Shown: positions 1 through 6,828 of the stretch, one piece after another
Numbering within the stretch: position 1 is the stretch's first letter
Layout: each line of letters begins with the position of its first letter
Assembly (NCBI GenBank): GCA_937135995.1
Contig: CAKZOF010000650.1
Span: 1 to 17,198, forward strand
Direction of reading: 5' to 3'
DNA: 17,198 nucleotides
DNA from: an uncultured Pyrinomonas sp.
GTDB taxonomy: Bacteria; Acidobacteriota; Blastocatellia; Pyrinomonadales; Pyrinomonadaceae
The notes under the pieces: model-generated
Databases searched by the model: none
What the model saw: only the letters and a program-made list of their open reading frames with translations
What the model was told of the DNA's origin: nothing
Translations under genes and position numbers: made by a program

Positions 1-1
1 C

Positions 2-178
2 TACGCGTCGCTCGCCGAAGTGGTTCAGCCGCCGCGCGACCGGCGCGCGCTTGAAGAGCTGGAAGAAGCTCTCCGCCGCGCTCCGGCCTTTGTCCCCGCC
101 ACACTCGACCAACGACCGCAGACCTTGCGCGTCGTCTTCGTGGTCCACCGCGTCGACGTGCGCGAAAAGAGTTTCTAG
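2..178 (+). CDS. C-terminal end of an unidentified protein (5' truncated)
   Basis: An open frame enters from the left edge and ends at TAG 176-178, giving the last 58 residues of a protein. The segment is charged, with an Arg/Glu-rich helix-like stretch (DRRALEELEEALRRAP), then a short beta-prone tail (TLRVVFVVHRVDV) and the end REKSF. A helix followed by a basic, hydrophobic final strand loosely recalls the C-terminal domain of TonB-like proteins, but too little is visible to name it. Codon use is GC-rich like the neighbours. It is separated from gcvT by about 417 bases, so it is probably not part of the glycine cleavage operon. A near copy of its last 15 bases plus three downstream bases recurs at 370-387. 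Confidence 0.5.
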   Translation, partial: YASLAEVVQPPRDRRALEELEEALRRAPAFVPATLDQRPQTLRVVFVVHRVDVREKSF

Positions 179-387
179 CAACTGCGCTCTGCGCCGAAGT
201 GGTAGCACAGATCGCACGTGAAGCTGAAGAAGCGGGATCTGCTTTGGCCTTTTTAAGCTGCGCTCTGCGCCGAACACACATTGTATGCGCTGCTGTTCCC
301 ACCGGCGCGCCCCGTATGGCTGACGAGCGCTTGCGCCGAAGTGACAGCAGATTGCATGCGCTCCATCCTGAAAAGAGCTTCTAGCAA
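164..387. repeat. Degenerate direct repeats downstream of the first gene
   Basis: Three kinds of repeat are interleaved here. GAAAAGAGYTTCTAGCAA occurs at 164-181 and 370-387 with one mismatch; the first copy contains the stop of the upstream gene. CTGCGCTCTGCGCCGAA occurs exactly at 182-198 and 258-274. A longer imperfect copy of the block at 186-217 (GCGCTCTGCGCCGAAGTG, then AGCA, GAT and GCA) lies at 327-360 with small gaps. The copies are not evenly spaced, so this is not a simple tandem array. It looks like an old, decayed partial duplication of the end of the upstream gene and its flank. Confidence 0.5.
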
Positions 388-495
388 AAGCTCGTACCCT
401 GACCGAGACGCAAGCTCGTGTTCTGATCGGGCTGCCCTGTCGATTCGACGTTGCGCACGCCGTTGCCTGCTCGTCGTTTCGGGCAAGCGCCGCGC
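179..495. other. Gene-free stretch before the gcv operon
   Basis: No convincing coding frame was found; short open frames on both strands have biased, low-information translations and poor starts. Apart from the degenerate repeats, a small stem GAGCTT/AAGCTC (375-380 and 388-393, 7-base loop) is present without a T-tract, so it is only a weak candidate terminator for the gene ending at 178. No tRNA-like or riboswitch-like fold was recognised. Confidence 0.4.
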
Positions 496-524
496 TTGAC
501 GCGCCCGCCCCGGCGTGCTAGGTT
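496..524 (+). promoter_or_regulatory. Candidate sigma-70-type promoter for the gcv operon
   Basis: TTGACG (496-501) matches the -35 consensus at 5 of 6 positions. After a 17-base spacer comes TAGGTT (519-524), preceded by TG at 516-517, an extended -10 arrangement. The -10 box itself is weak (3 of 6). A start of transcription near 531 would give a leader of about 65 bases ahead of the GTG of gcvT. This also argues against a gcvT start further upstream. Confidence 0.35.
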
Positions 525-595
525 TCCTTTTTGATCGACTTCATCCATACCAGCACCAAAATCTTGCGCGCCGCCGCACCCGAAGGGAGAACCGC

Positions 596-1714
596 GTGAC
601 CGAGCTTTCGCTCAAAAAGACGCCGCTCAACGAAGTTCACCGTCGCATGGGCGCGCGCATGGTCGAGTTCGGCGGATGGGAGATGCCCGTGCAGTACGGG
701 GGCGGGACCATCGAAGAGCACATGCGCGTGCGCACCCGCGCCGGGTTGTTCGACGTTTCGCACATGGGCGAAATCGAGGTGCGCGGCCCCGATGCGATCG
801 CGTTCATCAACCGACTGACTTCCAACAACGTCGCCAAACTCGTCGATGGCCAAGCGCAGTACTCGACTTTGACGACGCCGCAAGGGACGGTGGTGGATGA
901 TCTCTTGGTCTATCGTCTGGCAGCGGATCACCTGATGCTCGTCGTCAACGCTGCGACGACCGACAAGGATTGGCACTGGATCCAACAACACAAGACCGAC
1001 GAGAAAGTGGAACTGCGCAACGCGAGCGACGATTTTTGCCAGCTCGCCATTCAAGGACCGGCTGCCCTCGACGTTCTCCAGAAGTTGACCAAAACGGCGC
1101 TCGACGAGATCAAGCGCTACCATTTTCGCGCAGGCGAGGTAGGCGGCGTCGCGTCGCTCATTTCGCGCACCGGCTACACGGGCGAAGATGGCTTCGAGAT
1201 CTACGCGCCGCCAGACAAGGCCGAGCATCTCTGGGAACAGTTGCTTGAGGCCGGCCGCTACGGCGCACCAGACGGCCTGCTCCCGTGCGGGCTTGGCGCG
1301 CGCAACACGCTGCGGCTCGAAGCGGCGATGCCGCTTTACGGCCACGAGATAGATGAGACGACGACCTTGCTCGAAGCTGGTTTGGAGTGGATCTGCAAGT
1401 TCGACAAAGGCGACTTCATCGGGCGCGAAGCGTTGCTCAAGCAGAAGCAAGAGGGTGTTCGTCGGCGTCTGATCGGTTTCGAGATGATCGAGCGCGGCAT
1501 CGCCCGCGACGGGCAAGAGATCGTTATCGACGGCCAGCGGTGCGGGCGGGCGACATCGGCTGGCCCAGCGCCCTACTTGAAGAAGAACATCGGCCTCGGT
1601 TACGTTCCCGTCGAACACGCGAGCGAAGGACGCAGAATTCACATTGATGTGCGCGGGCGACTGCTCGCGGCGCAGATCGTGCCGACGCCTTTCTACAAAC
1701 GCCCGCGGCGGTAG
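596..1714 (+). CDS. gcvT: Glycine cleavage system T protein (aminomethyltransferase)
   Basis: T protein takes the aminomethyl group carried on the lipoyl arm of H protein, passes the one-carbon unit to tetrahydrofolate and releases ammonia; it is cytoplasmic. From GTG 596 it is 372 residues, normal for the family. GTG is chosen because a good ribosome site (GAAGGGAG, ending about 6 bases before it) precedes it and the protein then begins with the usual short lead into VHRRMGARMVEFGGWEMPVQY; the longer frame from 515 would overlap the candidate promoter. Family hallmarks include FDVSHMGE near residue 52, VDDLLVY at about 100-106 with the Asp pair where family members hold the catalytic Asp, RTGYTGEDGFEIY, and the C-terminal GLGYVP barrel segment. 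It is the first gene of the operon; gcvH follows after 125 bases. Confidence 0.96.
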   Translation: MTELSLKKTPLNEVHRRMGARMVEFGGWEMPVQYGGGTIEEHMRVRTRAGLFDVSHMGEIEVRGPDAIAFINRLTSNNVAKLVDGQAQYSTLTTPQGTVVDDLLVYRLAADHLMLVVNAATTDKDWHWIQQHKTDEKVELRNASDDFCQLAIQGPAALDVLQKLTKTALDEIKRYHFRAGEVGGVASLISRTGYTGEDGFEIYAPPDKAEHLWEQLLEAGRYGAPDGLLPCGLGARNTLRLEAAMPLYGHEIDETTTLLEAGLEWICKFDKGDFIGREALLKQKQEGVRRRLIGFEMIERGIARDGQEIVIDGQRCGRATSAGPAPYLKKNIGLGYVPVEHASEGRRIHIDVRGRLLAAQIVPTPFYKRPRR

Positions 1715-1839
1715 CGCGGCGAAAAACAAAAGCGAGCGCGCCGTCATCTCTTAGCGACAGTTTTCGGTTAGGGATTTAACCACCAGCAGATTATGACGCT
1801 TTGCATCAAAGTCCAGATGGGGGAGAACTGAACGGTCTC

Positions 1840-2232
1840 ATGGCACACGTTCCGGAAGACTTGCACTACAGCAAAGATCACGAGTGGGTCAGAGTCGAGG
1901 GTGATACGGCCGTGATCGGCATCACCGACTACGCGCAACACTCGCTGGGCGACATCGTCTACGTGGAACTGCCGCGCGTTGGCGACTCTTTTGCCGCGCA
2001 CGATGCGTTCGGCTCAGTCGAATCGGTCAAAGCCGTTTCCGAAGTCTACGCACCCGTCTCCGGCGAGGTGATCGAGGTCAACGAATCGCTTCAAGACGAA
2101 CCAGAGAAGGTCAACTCCGATCCATACGGCGATGGATGGATGGTTCGCGTCCGACTGCTGGACCCGGGCGAAGTGGACAGTCTGTTGACGGCAGCAGAAT
2201 ACGAAGACTACATCAAGAAGGAGACGGAGTAG
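1840..2232 (+). CDS. gcvH: Glycine cleavage system H protein (lipoyl carrier)
   Basis: H protein carries the aminomethyl intermediate between P, T and L proteins on a lipoyl group. From ATG 1840 the product is 130 residues, the usual length. The lipoylated lysine is K64 in the conserved ESVKAVSEVYAPVSGEV context, and the N-terminal KDHEWVRVEG and central GITDYAQHSLGDIVYVELP motifs are intact. A GGGGGAGA ribosome site lies about 14 bases upstream, rather far; an in-frame TTG at 1801 would give 13 extra residues but an atypical N-terminus. The 125-base gap after gcvT contains a small GGTTA/TAACC stem but no clear terminator. The stop is one base before the start of gcvPA, which suggests translational coupling. 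Its lipoylation must be done by enzymes not in this window. Confidence 0.96.
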   Translation: MAHVPEDLHYSKDHEWVRVEGDTAVIGITDYAQHSLGDIVYVELPRVGDSFAAHDAFGSVESVKAVSEVYAPVSGEVIEVNESLQDEPEKVNSDPYGDGWMVRVRLLDPGEVDSLLTAAEYEDYIKKETE

Positions 2233-2233
2233 A

Positions 2234-3598
2234 TTGCGTTACATACCCAATTCGCCCGAAGAACGCGCCGAGATGTTGCGTGCCATCGGGCTTGACTCGG
2301 CAGAGCAACTCTTCGATTCGATTCCACGCGATCTGTTGTTGACTGCGCCGCTGCGCACGCCGGCAGCCCTTTCCGAGCCGGAGATCATCGTCAGATTCGA
2401 GCAACTGGCGGCGCGCAATGCGGCGGCGCGCCGTCCCTCTTTTCTCGGCGCGGGCGCCTATGCTCACTACGCGCCGACGATCATCGACCACTTGATCTCG
2501 CGCGCGGAGTTCTTCACCGCCTACACGCCGTATCAGCCGGAAGTGTCGCAGGGGACGCTGCAAGCGGTCTTCGAATTTCAGACGCTGGTCTGCCAACTGA
2601 CCGGCATGGATGTCGCCAACGCGTCGATGTACGATGGTTCGACGGCGCTGGCCGAGGCGGTGTTGATGGCCGAGCGGCTCACGGGTCGCAGCCGCGTGGT
2701 CATCTCCGAAGCGGTGCATCCTGAATACTTCGAGGTGGTCCACACCTACGTTCAACATGCGGGGATAGAACTGGCGCGCGCCGCCATCGACCCGCATTCG
2801 GGTCGCACCTCGACCGCTGATCTCGCCACCGTGGATGACCGCACGGCGGCTTTCGTCGTCCAATCGCCGAACTTCTTCGGCTGCATCGAAGAGCTATCGA
2901 AGCTCGCCGACCTCGTCCATCAAAAGGGCGCGATGCTGATCGTCGCCGTCACCGAGAGCGCCTCTTTCGGCCTGCTCCGCCCGCCCGGCGATTGCGGTGC
3001 CGACATCGTCGTTGCCGAAGGCCAATCTTTCGGCGTGCCGCTCTCTTTCGGCGGCCCGTATGTCGGGCTGTTCGCGACGCGCGAAAAGTTCGTGCGTCAA
3101 ATGCCGGGCCGCCTTGTCGGCGTCGCCCATGACAAGCACGGGCGGCGTGGTTTCGTGCTCACGCTAGCGACGCGCGAGCAGCACATCCGCCGCGAAAAAG
3201 CGACCTCGAACATCTGCACCAACGAGGGGTTGATCGCGCTGGCGGCGACCATCTATATGGCGACCATGGGGCGGCGCGGGTTGCAAGAGGTGGCCCACCA
3301 ATGCGCGCAGAAAGCAGCTTATGCCGCCCGCCAGATCGCTTCGCTCGATGGCTTTTCGCTGCCTTACAGCGCGCCGCGCTTCAACGAGTTCGTCGTGCGC
3401 GCGCCGGTTCGCGCCGATGAACTGCTCAAGCAATTGGCGACCGAGCGCAACATCACGGGCGGGTTGCCGCTTTCGCGTTACTTTGCCGACCGGCCCAACG
3501 ATTTTCTCGTCTGCGTGACAGAACTGAACACGCGCGCCGAGATCGATGCGCTCGTGGCTGGCTTGAAGCAACTCGCCGTCGCCACCGTGGCGGCCTGA
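2234..3598 (+). CDS. gcvPA: Glycine dehydrogenase (decarboxylating), subunit 1 (P-protein alpha)
   Basis: This is the N-terminal half of a split P protein; with GcvPB it forms the PLP enzyme that decarboxylates glycine and loads the aminomethyl group onto H protein. The start is TTG 2234, one base after the gcvH stop, with AAGGAG at 2218-2223 inside the end of gcvH. This gives the family's typical beginning MRYIPNSPEERAEML and 454 residues, a normal length. Motifs seen include FLGAGAYAHYAP, AYTPYQPEVSQGTLQAVFEFQT, SMYDGSTALAEA, QSFGVPLSFGGPYVG and the late segment SNICTNEGL. No PLP lysine is expected in this subunit. The rare TTG start next to the overlapping ribosome site suggests that its level is tied to gcvH translation. 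Confidence 0.96.
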   Translation: MRYIPNSPEERAEMLRAIGLDSAEQLFDSIPRDLLLTAPLRTPAALSEPEIIVRFEQLAARNAAARRPSFLGAGAYAHYAPTIIDHLISRAEFFTAYTPYQPEVSQGTLQAVFEFQTLVCQLTGMDVANASMYDGSTALAEAVLMAERLTGRSRVVISEAVHPEYFEVVHTYVQHAGIELARAAIDPHSGRTSTADLATVDDRTAAFVVQSPNFFGCIEELSKLADLVHQKGAMLIVAVTESASFGLLRPPGDCGADIVVAEGQSFGVPLSFGGPYVGLFATREKFVRQMPGRLVGVAHDKHGRRGFVLTLATREQHIRREKATSNICTNEGLIALAATIYMATMGRRGLQEVAHQCAQKAAYAARQIASLDGFSLPYSAPRFNEFVVRAPVRADELLKQLATERNITGGLPLSRYFADRPNDFLVCVTELNTRAEIDALVAGLKQLAVATVAA

Positions 3599-3626
3599 CG
3601 GAGAAACAGAGCGAAAGGTATTTCCG

Positions 3627-5150
3627 ATGAACGGAAGCAAGATCACCAAAGCAACGCCGCACGTGACCCAAAACGAAGACTTGCTCTTCGAGCGTTCGCG
3701 CCGTGGACGCATCGGCTATCGGCTGCCGGCGCTCGATGTCGAGCCCACGCCGATCGACGAGATTGTGCCGGCGGAACTGCGCCGCGATGACGATCTCGAA
3801 GGTGTCCCCGAGCTGAGCGAAGTGGACGTCGTGCGCCACTTCACGCGCCTTTCAACTTGGAACTACGCGGTGGATCACGGCATGTACCCGCTCGGTTCGT
3901 GCACGATGAAGTACAACTCGCGCCTCAACGAAAAGGTCGCGCGCATCGCTGGCTTCGCCAACCTTCACCCACTCGCACCGGCAGAAGAGGCGCAAGGTGC
4001 GCTTGAGGTGCTCTACGAACTGCAGCAACATCTGGCCGAGATCACGGGGCTGCCCGGCGTCTCGCTCCAACCGGCAGCAGGCGCACACGGCGAGATGACC
4101 GGCGTCATGCTGATTCGCGCCTATCTCGACGCACGCGACGGCAAAGGTCACGGACGCGACGTGATGTTGGTTCCCGATTCCGCCCACGGGACCAATCCGG
4201 CATCGGCCAACCTTTCCGGTTTCCGCGTCAAAACGGTGCGCACCACTCCCGAAGGATTGACCGATCTGGACCAGTTGCGTGAGCTTTGCGCGACAGGTGA
4301 CGTCGCCGGTTTGATGCTCACCAACCCGAACACGCTCGGCCTGTTCGAGCGCAACATACGCGAGATATGTCATATCGTCCACGAAGCCGGCGGCTTGGTC
4401 TACATGGACGGAGCGAACATGAACGCGCTGGTCGGGTGGGCGCGCCCCGGAGACATGGGCGTCGACGTCATCCACCTGAATTTGCACAAGACCTTCTCGA
4501 CGCCTCACGGCGGCGGCGGCCCCGGCTCCGGACCGTGCTGTTGCACGGCGGCGCTCGAACCTTTTCTTCCGGTGCCGCGCATCGTGCGCGAGGGCGAGGC
4601 GTTCAAACTCGATTACGACCGGCCCCAGTCGATCGGGCGCGTTCGCGCCTTCTACGGCAATTTCGGCATGGCCGTGCGTGCGCTCGCCTACATTCTCACG
4701 CACGGCCCCGACGGTATGCGCGAAGCCACAGAAGCAGCCGTGCTCAACGCGCGCTACATCGCTCAGGCGCTCGCGAGCGACTATGAAAAACCGTACCAAG
4801 CGCCGCCCATGCACGAAGTCGTCTTCACCGACAAACGACAAGCGCGCAAGGGCGTGCACACGCTCGACATCGCTAAGCGTTTGATCGATTACGGGTTTCA
4901 TCCGCCGACGATCTACTTTCCGTTGATCGTGCAAGGCGCGATGTTGATCGAGCCGACGGAATCGGTCGGGCGCGAAGAACTGGACCAATTCGTTGCCGCC
5001 ATGCGCGCCATCGCGCGCGAAGCGGAAGAAGAACCCGAAACGGTGCGCAATGCGCCGCACACGACGCGCATCGGACGGCTGGATGAAGCCGCGGCAGCGC
5101 GCCGCCCCGTGCTTCGCTGGAAGCCAACGGCGAAAGCAGAATCGGCCTGA
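3627..5150 (+). CDS. gcvPB: Glycine dehydrogenase (decarboxylating), subunit 2 (P-protein beta)
   Basis: This is the PLP-bearing C-terminal half of the split P protein. The product is 507 residues, slightly long for the family (commonly about 480-500). ATG 3627 has an AAAGG site 8 bases upstream. The hallmark MYPLGSCTMKYN lies near residue 90, the glycine-rich GAHGEMTGVM follows, and the PLP lysine is K288 in the motif HLNLHKTFSTPHGGGGPG. The C-terminal lobe keeps the conserved RLIDYGFHPPTIYFPL and IEPTES segments. The tail after about residue 470 is Ala/Arg-rich and probably disordered. It is the last gene of the operon; 227 bases follow before the convergent small gene, in which I see no clear terminator. 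No lipoamide dehydrogenase (L protein) gene follows. Confidence 0.96.
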   Translation: MNGSKITKATPHVTQNEDLLFERSRRGRIGYRLPALDVEPTPIDEIVPAELRRDDDLEGVPELSEVDVVRHFTRLSTWNYAVDHGMYPLGSCTMKYNSRLNEKVARIAGFANLHPLAPAEEAQGALEVLYELQQHLAEITGLPGVSLQPAAGAHGEMTGVMLIRAYLDARDGKGHGRDVMLVPDSAHGTNPASANLSGFRVKTVRTTPEGLTDLDQLRELCATGDVAGLMLTNPNTLGLFERNIREICHIVHEAGGLVYMDGANMNALVGWARPGDMGVDVIHLNLHKTFSTPHGGGGPGSGPCCCTAALEPFLPVPRIVREGEAFKLDYDRPQSIGRVRAFYGNFGMAVRALAYILTHGPDGMREATEAAVLNARYIAQALASDYEKPYQAPPMHEVVFTDKRQARKGVHTLDIAKRLIDYGFHPPTIYFPLIVQGAMLIEPTESVGREELDQFVAAMRAIAREAEEEPETVRNAPHTTRIGRLDEAAAARRPVLRWKPTAKAESA

Positions 5151-5377
5151 CGGACACGAGCCAAAGGACAAGGCGCGCAGCACACGACAAGGGCAGCAGA
5201 GAGTTTTCGGTTGGAATGCGGTAGCCTGAAGAAAGCTAGCGCTGGACCGCTTTGCCACAAGCGCACGCTGGATGATTAGAACGCGCTCGCTTCGCTCCCG
5301 GAGGTCGGAAGCACGTTGCTCTTTTGTGCCTCTAACTTGTTCTTCCTATCTCGACTTTCCCAAACGCTGCAAGCGCT

Positions 5378-5668
5378 CTAATCAAGGTCGAGCGGGTTGA
5401 AGGTCGGGCCCTCACCCTGCTTTTCAGCCTTCTTCAACGCTTCGCGGAACTTCTCTTCCAACACCCGCTCGCGTTCGCGCAGAGAGCTTAGTTCTTGTTG
5501 AAAGATCTGGTCGCGCTTCTGCTTCTGCTTTTCAAGTTCACGCGCCATCTCTTCCAGCGAGGCGAGCGGCTTGCTCTTCTCTTCATGCGAGATGATCGCG
5601 CCAGTCTGCGCATCGATGATCAACGTCGCCTCGCAACACGGGCAGATCACGGTCCAACGTTCCGTCAC
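5378..5668 (-). CDS. Small CPCC-motif coiled-coil protein, function unknown
   Basis: A 96-residue protein starts at GTG 5668, with a strong GGGAGG site 8 bases upstream. The N-terminus (WTVICPCCEATLIID) has cysteines at 9, 11 and 12 and resembles half of a zinc ribbon, but no second cysteine pair follows; a His at about residue 28 is the only other plausible ligand nearby. Residues from about 40 to 85 are a highly charged, Glu/Lys/Arg/Gln-rich segment that should form a coiled coil. No signal peptide or membrane segment is present. Proteins of this build look familiar as conserved hypotheticals, but I cannot give a function. It converges on gcvPB and has its own candidate promoter, so it is probably a separate unit. 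Metal-site formation by dimerisation through the coiled coil is an inference. Confidence 0.8.
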   Translation of the reverse strand: MTERWTVICPCCEATLIIDAQTGAIISHEEKSKPLASLEEMARELEKQKQKRDQIFQQELSSLRERERVLEEKFREALKKAEKQGEGPTFNPLDLD

Positions 5669-5703
5669 TTCGACACCTCCCGCCGCGTTAACTTAACACT
5701 GCC

Positions 5704-5734
5704 AGTATACAACTTTTCTCCGCCCACGACTCAA
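5704..5734 (-). promoter_or_regulatory. Candidate promoter for the CPCC protein gene
   Basis: Read on the minus strand, TTGAGT (5734-5729) and TATACT (5709-5704) are separated by 19 bases. The -10 box matches at 5 of 6 positions and the -35 at 4 of 6; the spacer is a little long. It lies about 36 bases upstream of the GTG start, a fitting distance. Confidence 0.35.
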
Positions 5735-5773
5735 CGAAACGGCAAGTGCGGCGAAACACCGGCAAAAGCTGAA

Positions 5774-5802
5774 GTCGGCAACCCCATGATGGGGTTGCCG
5801 AC
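5774..5802 (-). terminator. Perfect 12-bp hairpin, possible terminator of the lipoprotein transcript
   Basis: GTCGGCAACCCC (5774-5785) and its exact reverse complement (5791-5802) enclose a 5-base loop. On the minus strand it lies about 180 bases after the stop of the lipoprotein gene and is followed by TTCAGCTTTT, a poor T-tract beginning after a gap. On the plus strand no T-tract follows. It could be an imperfect intrinsic terminator, a transcript-end stabiliser, or a REP-like element; the perfect stem is certain, the role is not. Confidence 0.45.
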
Positions 5803-5980
5803 CAGCGATGGTGGGACGAGCATGGCCGCGCGCCGCCTGCCGCGTCTTTTATCACACTAGATCAACTTCGGGCGGCGTGGGCCAGCTTCTCGCGGCGCAG
5901 AGCGACAGCGGTGAAAACCCGCTGCCTTTGATCATCGATGACCCGATCGATCACAGTCGTCGCGGCCACGAAGAACCGGT

Positions 5981-6622
5981 TCACGGCGTCACCGCTTCTT
6001 TCACCTTGCTGCCGACCTTTTTGGCGCCTTCGACGGTCTTCTCGCCGGCTTTCTTGGCACCCTCGGCCGTCTTCTCGCCGACCGTCTTGGCACCTTCCGC
6101 GACCTTGGAACCGACCGTCTTCGCGCCCTCGACGGTCTTCTCACCAACGACTTCCGCGCCTTCGGCTGTCTTCTCAAGCGCCGTGCTGGCTCCTTCCTTG
6201 ACCGCGCCCGCTGCCTCTTTGGACTTGTCAACGACGAAACCCGCCGCATCGGCTAGCGCGTCGCCCGTCGCTTCAAGCGCTTCCGCCACCTTGTTCTCCG
6301 GTAACTCCTTGACTTCACCAGTGCGCGAGTAAACGCGCGCCGTGCGTCGCCCGCTGCGGTCCGTTGTGACAACCACCTTCTCGACGCGGCTGTTCGGATT
6401 GCGGAAGATGCGCGTCTCAGTGCGAACGCCGTTCTCTTCGGTGACGGTGATCTCGGTGTCATCTGGACCGGGGCGCGTCTGCTGCGCGACGGTCATGTTG
6501 GCGTTGACGTTGCTCACGGCCACGTTGGCGTTGACATTCGCGTTCGACATCTGCTCGTTCCGCGCGCAACCCGCTGCCAGAAGTGCCAGCACGAGCGTGC
6601 CCGTTGCTACCCTGCTGTTCAA
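5981..6622 (-). CDS. Lipoprotein with LEA-like 11-residue repeats
   Basis: A predicted 213-residue lipoprotein. The start is TTG 6622, chosen because a strong AAGGGAGGAAG site precedes it and a compact lipoprotein signal follows: a basic NSR segment, a hydrophobic core, and the lipobox LAAGC with C19 as the lipidated residue. An Asn/Val-rich linker (NANVNANV type) follows, then a small charged domain (about 50-110: TEITVTEENGVRTETRIF and a VVVTTDRSGRR strand). From about residue 125 onward the chain is a Lys/Glu/Ala-rich amphipathic helix ending in five 11-residue repeats of the form EKTxEGAKxxG. This periodicity and composition match the 11-mers of group 3 LEA (LEA_4-type) proteins, which are disordered when hydrated and fold on drying. 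A membrane-anchored stress or envelope-spacer role is inference. It is 206 bases downstream of the glycosidase gene and has its own candidate promoter. Confidence 0.85.
   Translation of the reverse strand: MNSRVATGTLVLALLAAGCARNEQMSNANVNANVAVSNVNANMTVAQQTRPGPDDTEITVTEENGVRTETRIFRNPNSRVEKVVVTTDRSGRRTARVYSRTGEVKELPENKVAEALEATGDALADAAGFVVDKSKEAAGAVKEGASTALEKTAEGAEVVGEKTVEGAKTVGSKVAEGAKTVGEKTAEGAKKAGEKTVEGAKKVGSKVKEAVTP
6011..6175 (-). repeat. Five tandem 33-bp repeats encoding LEA-like 11-mers
   Basis: Five in-frame units occupy 6011-6043, 6044-6076, 6077-6109, 6110-6142 and 6143-6175. Read on the minus strand they encode EKTAEGAEVVG, EKTVEGAKTVG, SKVAEGAKTVG, EKTAEGAKKAG and EKTVEGAKKVG. The DNA copies differ at several positions, so the repeat is not a recent slippage product and the protein pattern appears to be kept by selection. 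Confidence 0.85.
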
Positions 6623-6663
6623 TGTTCGCTTCCTCCCTTCTTGATCGAAAGTACGTGCTCCGT

Positions 6664-6693
6664 AGCATAAGTTAAACCCATCGCTGGAAGCAA
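6664..6693 (-). promoter_or_regulatory. Candidate promoter for the lipoprotein gene
   Basis: On the minus strand TTGCTT (6693-6688) and TATGCT (6669-6664) are 18 bases apart, with the -10 box about 41 bases ahead of the TTG start. The boxes match consensus only partly (3 and 4 of 6). It lies in an AT-richer patch within the 206-base gap after the glycosidase gene. Confidence 0.3.
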
Positions 6694-6828
6694 CTCGAGC
6701 GCGCGCGCAGCCGGGGACGGCAACGAAATCACAACAAAGATCGAACGAGCGAAAGACTAATCGAGCGCAACAGGCAAATGCCGACAGGCGACTCAGCGCG
6801 CTAAGACAGTGGCTTTCGCTGGCGAACT

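Larger units (their letters stand above)
5669..5980. other. Intergenic stretch between the CPCC and lipoprotein genes
   Basis: This 312-base gap holds the candidate promoter of the CPCC gene on its left and the perfect hairpin near its middle. The rest (5803-5980) shows no gene: the open frames there are low-information readings on the strand opposite the lipoprotein. Nothing else was recognised. Confidence 0.5.

Noticed and set aside
525..595. Glycine riboswitch ahead of gcvT
   Set aside because: The leader has a CACCCGAAGGGAG stretch that faintly recalls the aptamer, but the paired GGAGAG and CUCUCAGG elements are missing and the leader is too short. The stretch is better read as the ribosome site.
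515..595. Longer gcvT start at 515
   Set aside because: It would add 27 residues of unusual composition, overlap the candidate -10 box, and has no ribosome site; GTG 596 fits the family.
518..1747. 409-residue open frame antisense to gcvT
   Set aside because: gcvT is certain from its motifs; the antisense frame has shadow-type composition.
3852..5258. 468-residue open frame antisense to gcvPB
   Set aside because: Same reasoning: gcvPB is unmistakable, and the opposite strand reads as Arg/Val/His-rich noise.
5151..5377. Shared terminator between gcvPB and the convergent small gene
   Set aside because: GCAC/GTGC at about 5311-5328 could pair, but the stem is only 4 bp and no T-run follows in a usable position; not reported as a feature.
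6011..6175. CRISPR-like regular repeats
   Set aside because: The 33-bp units are contiguous without spacers, in frame, and encode the 11-residue protein repeats.
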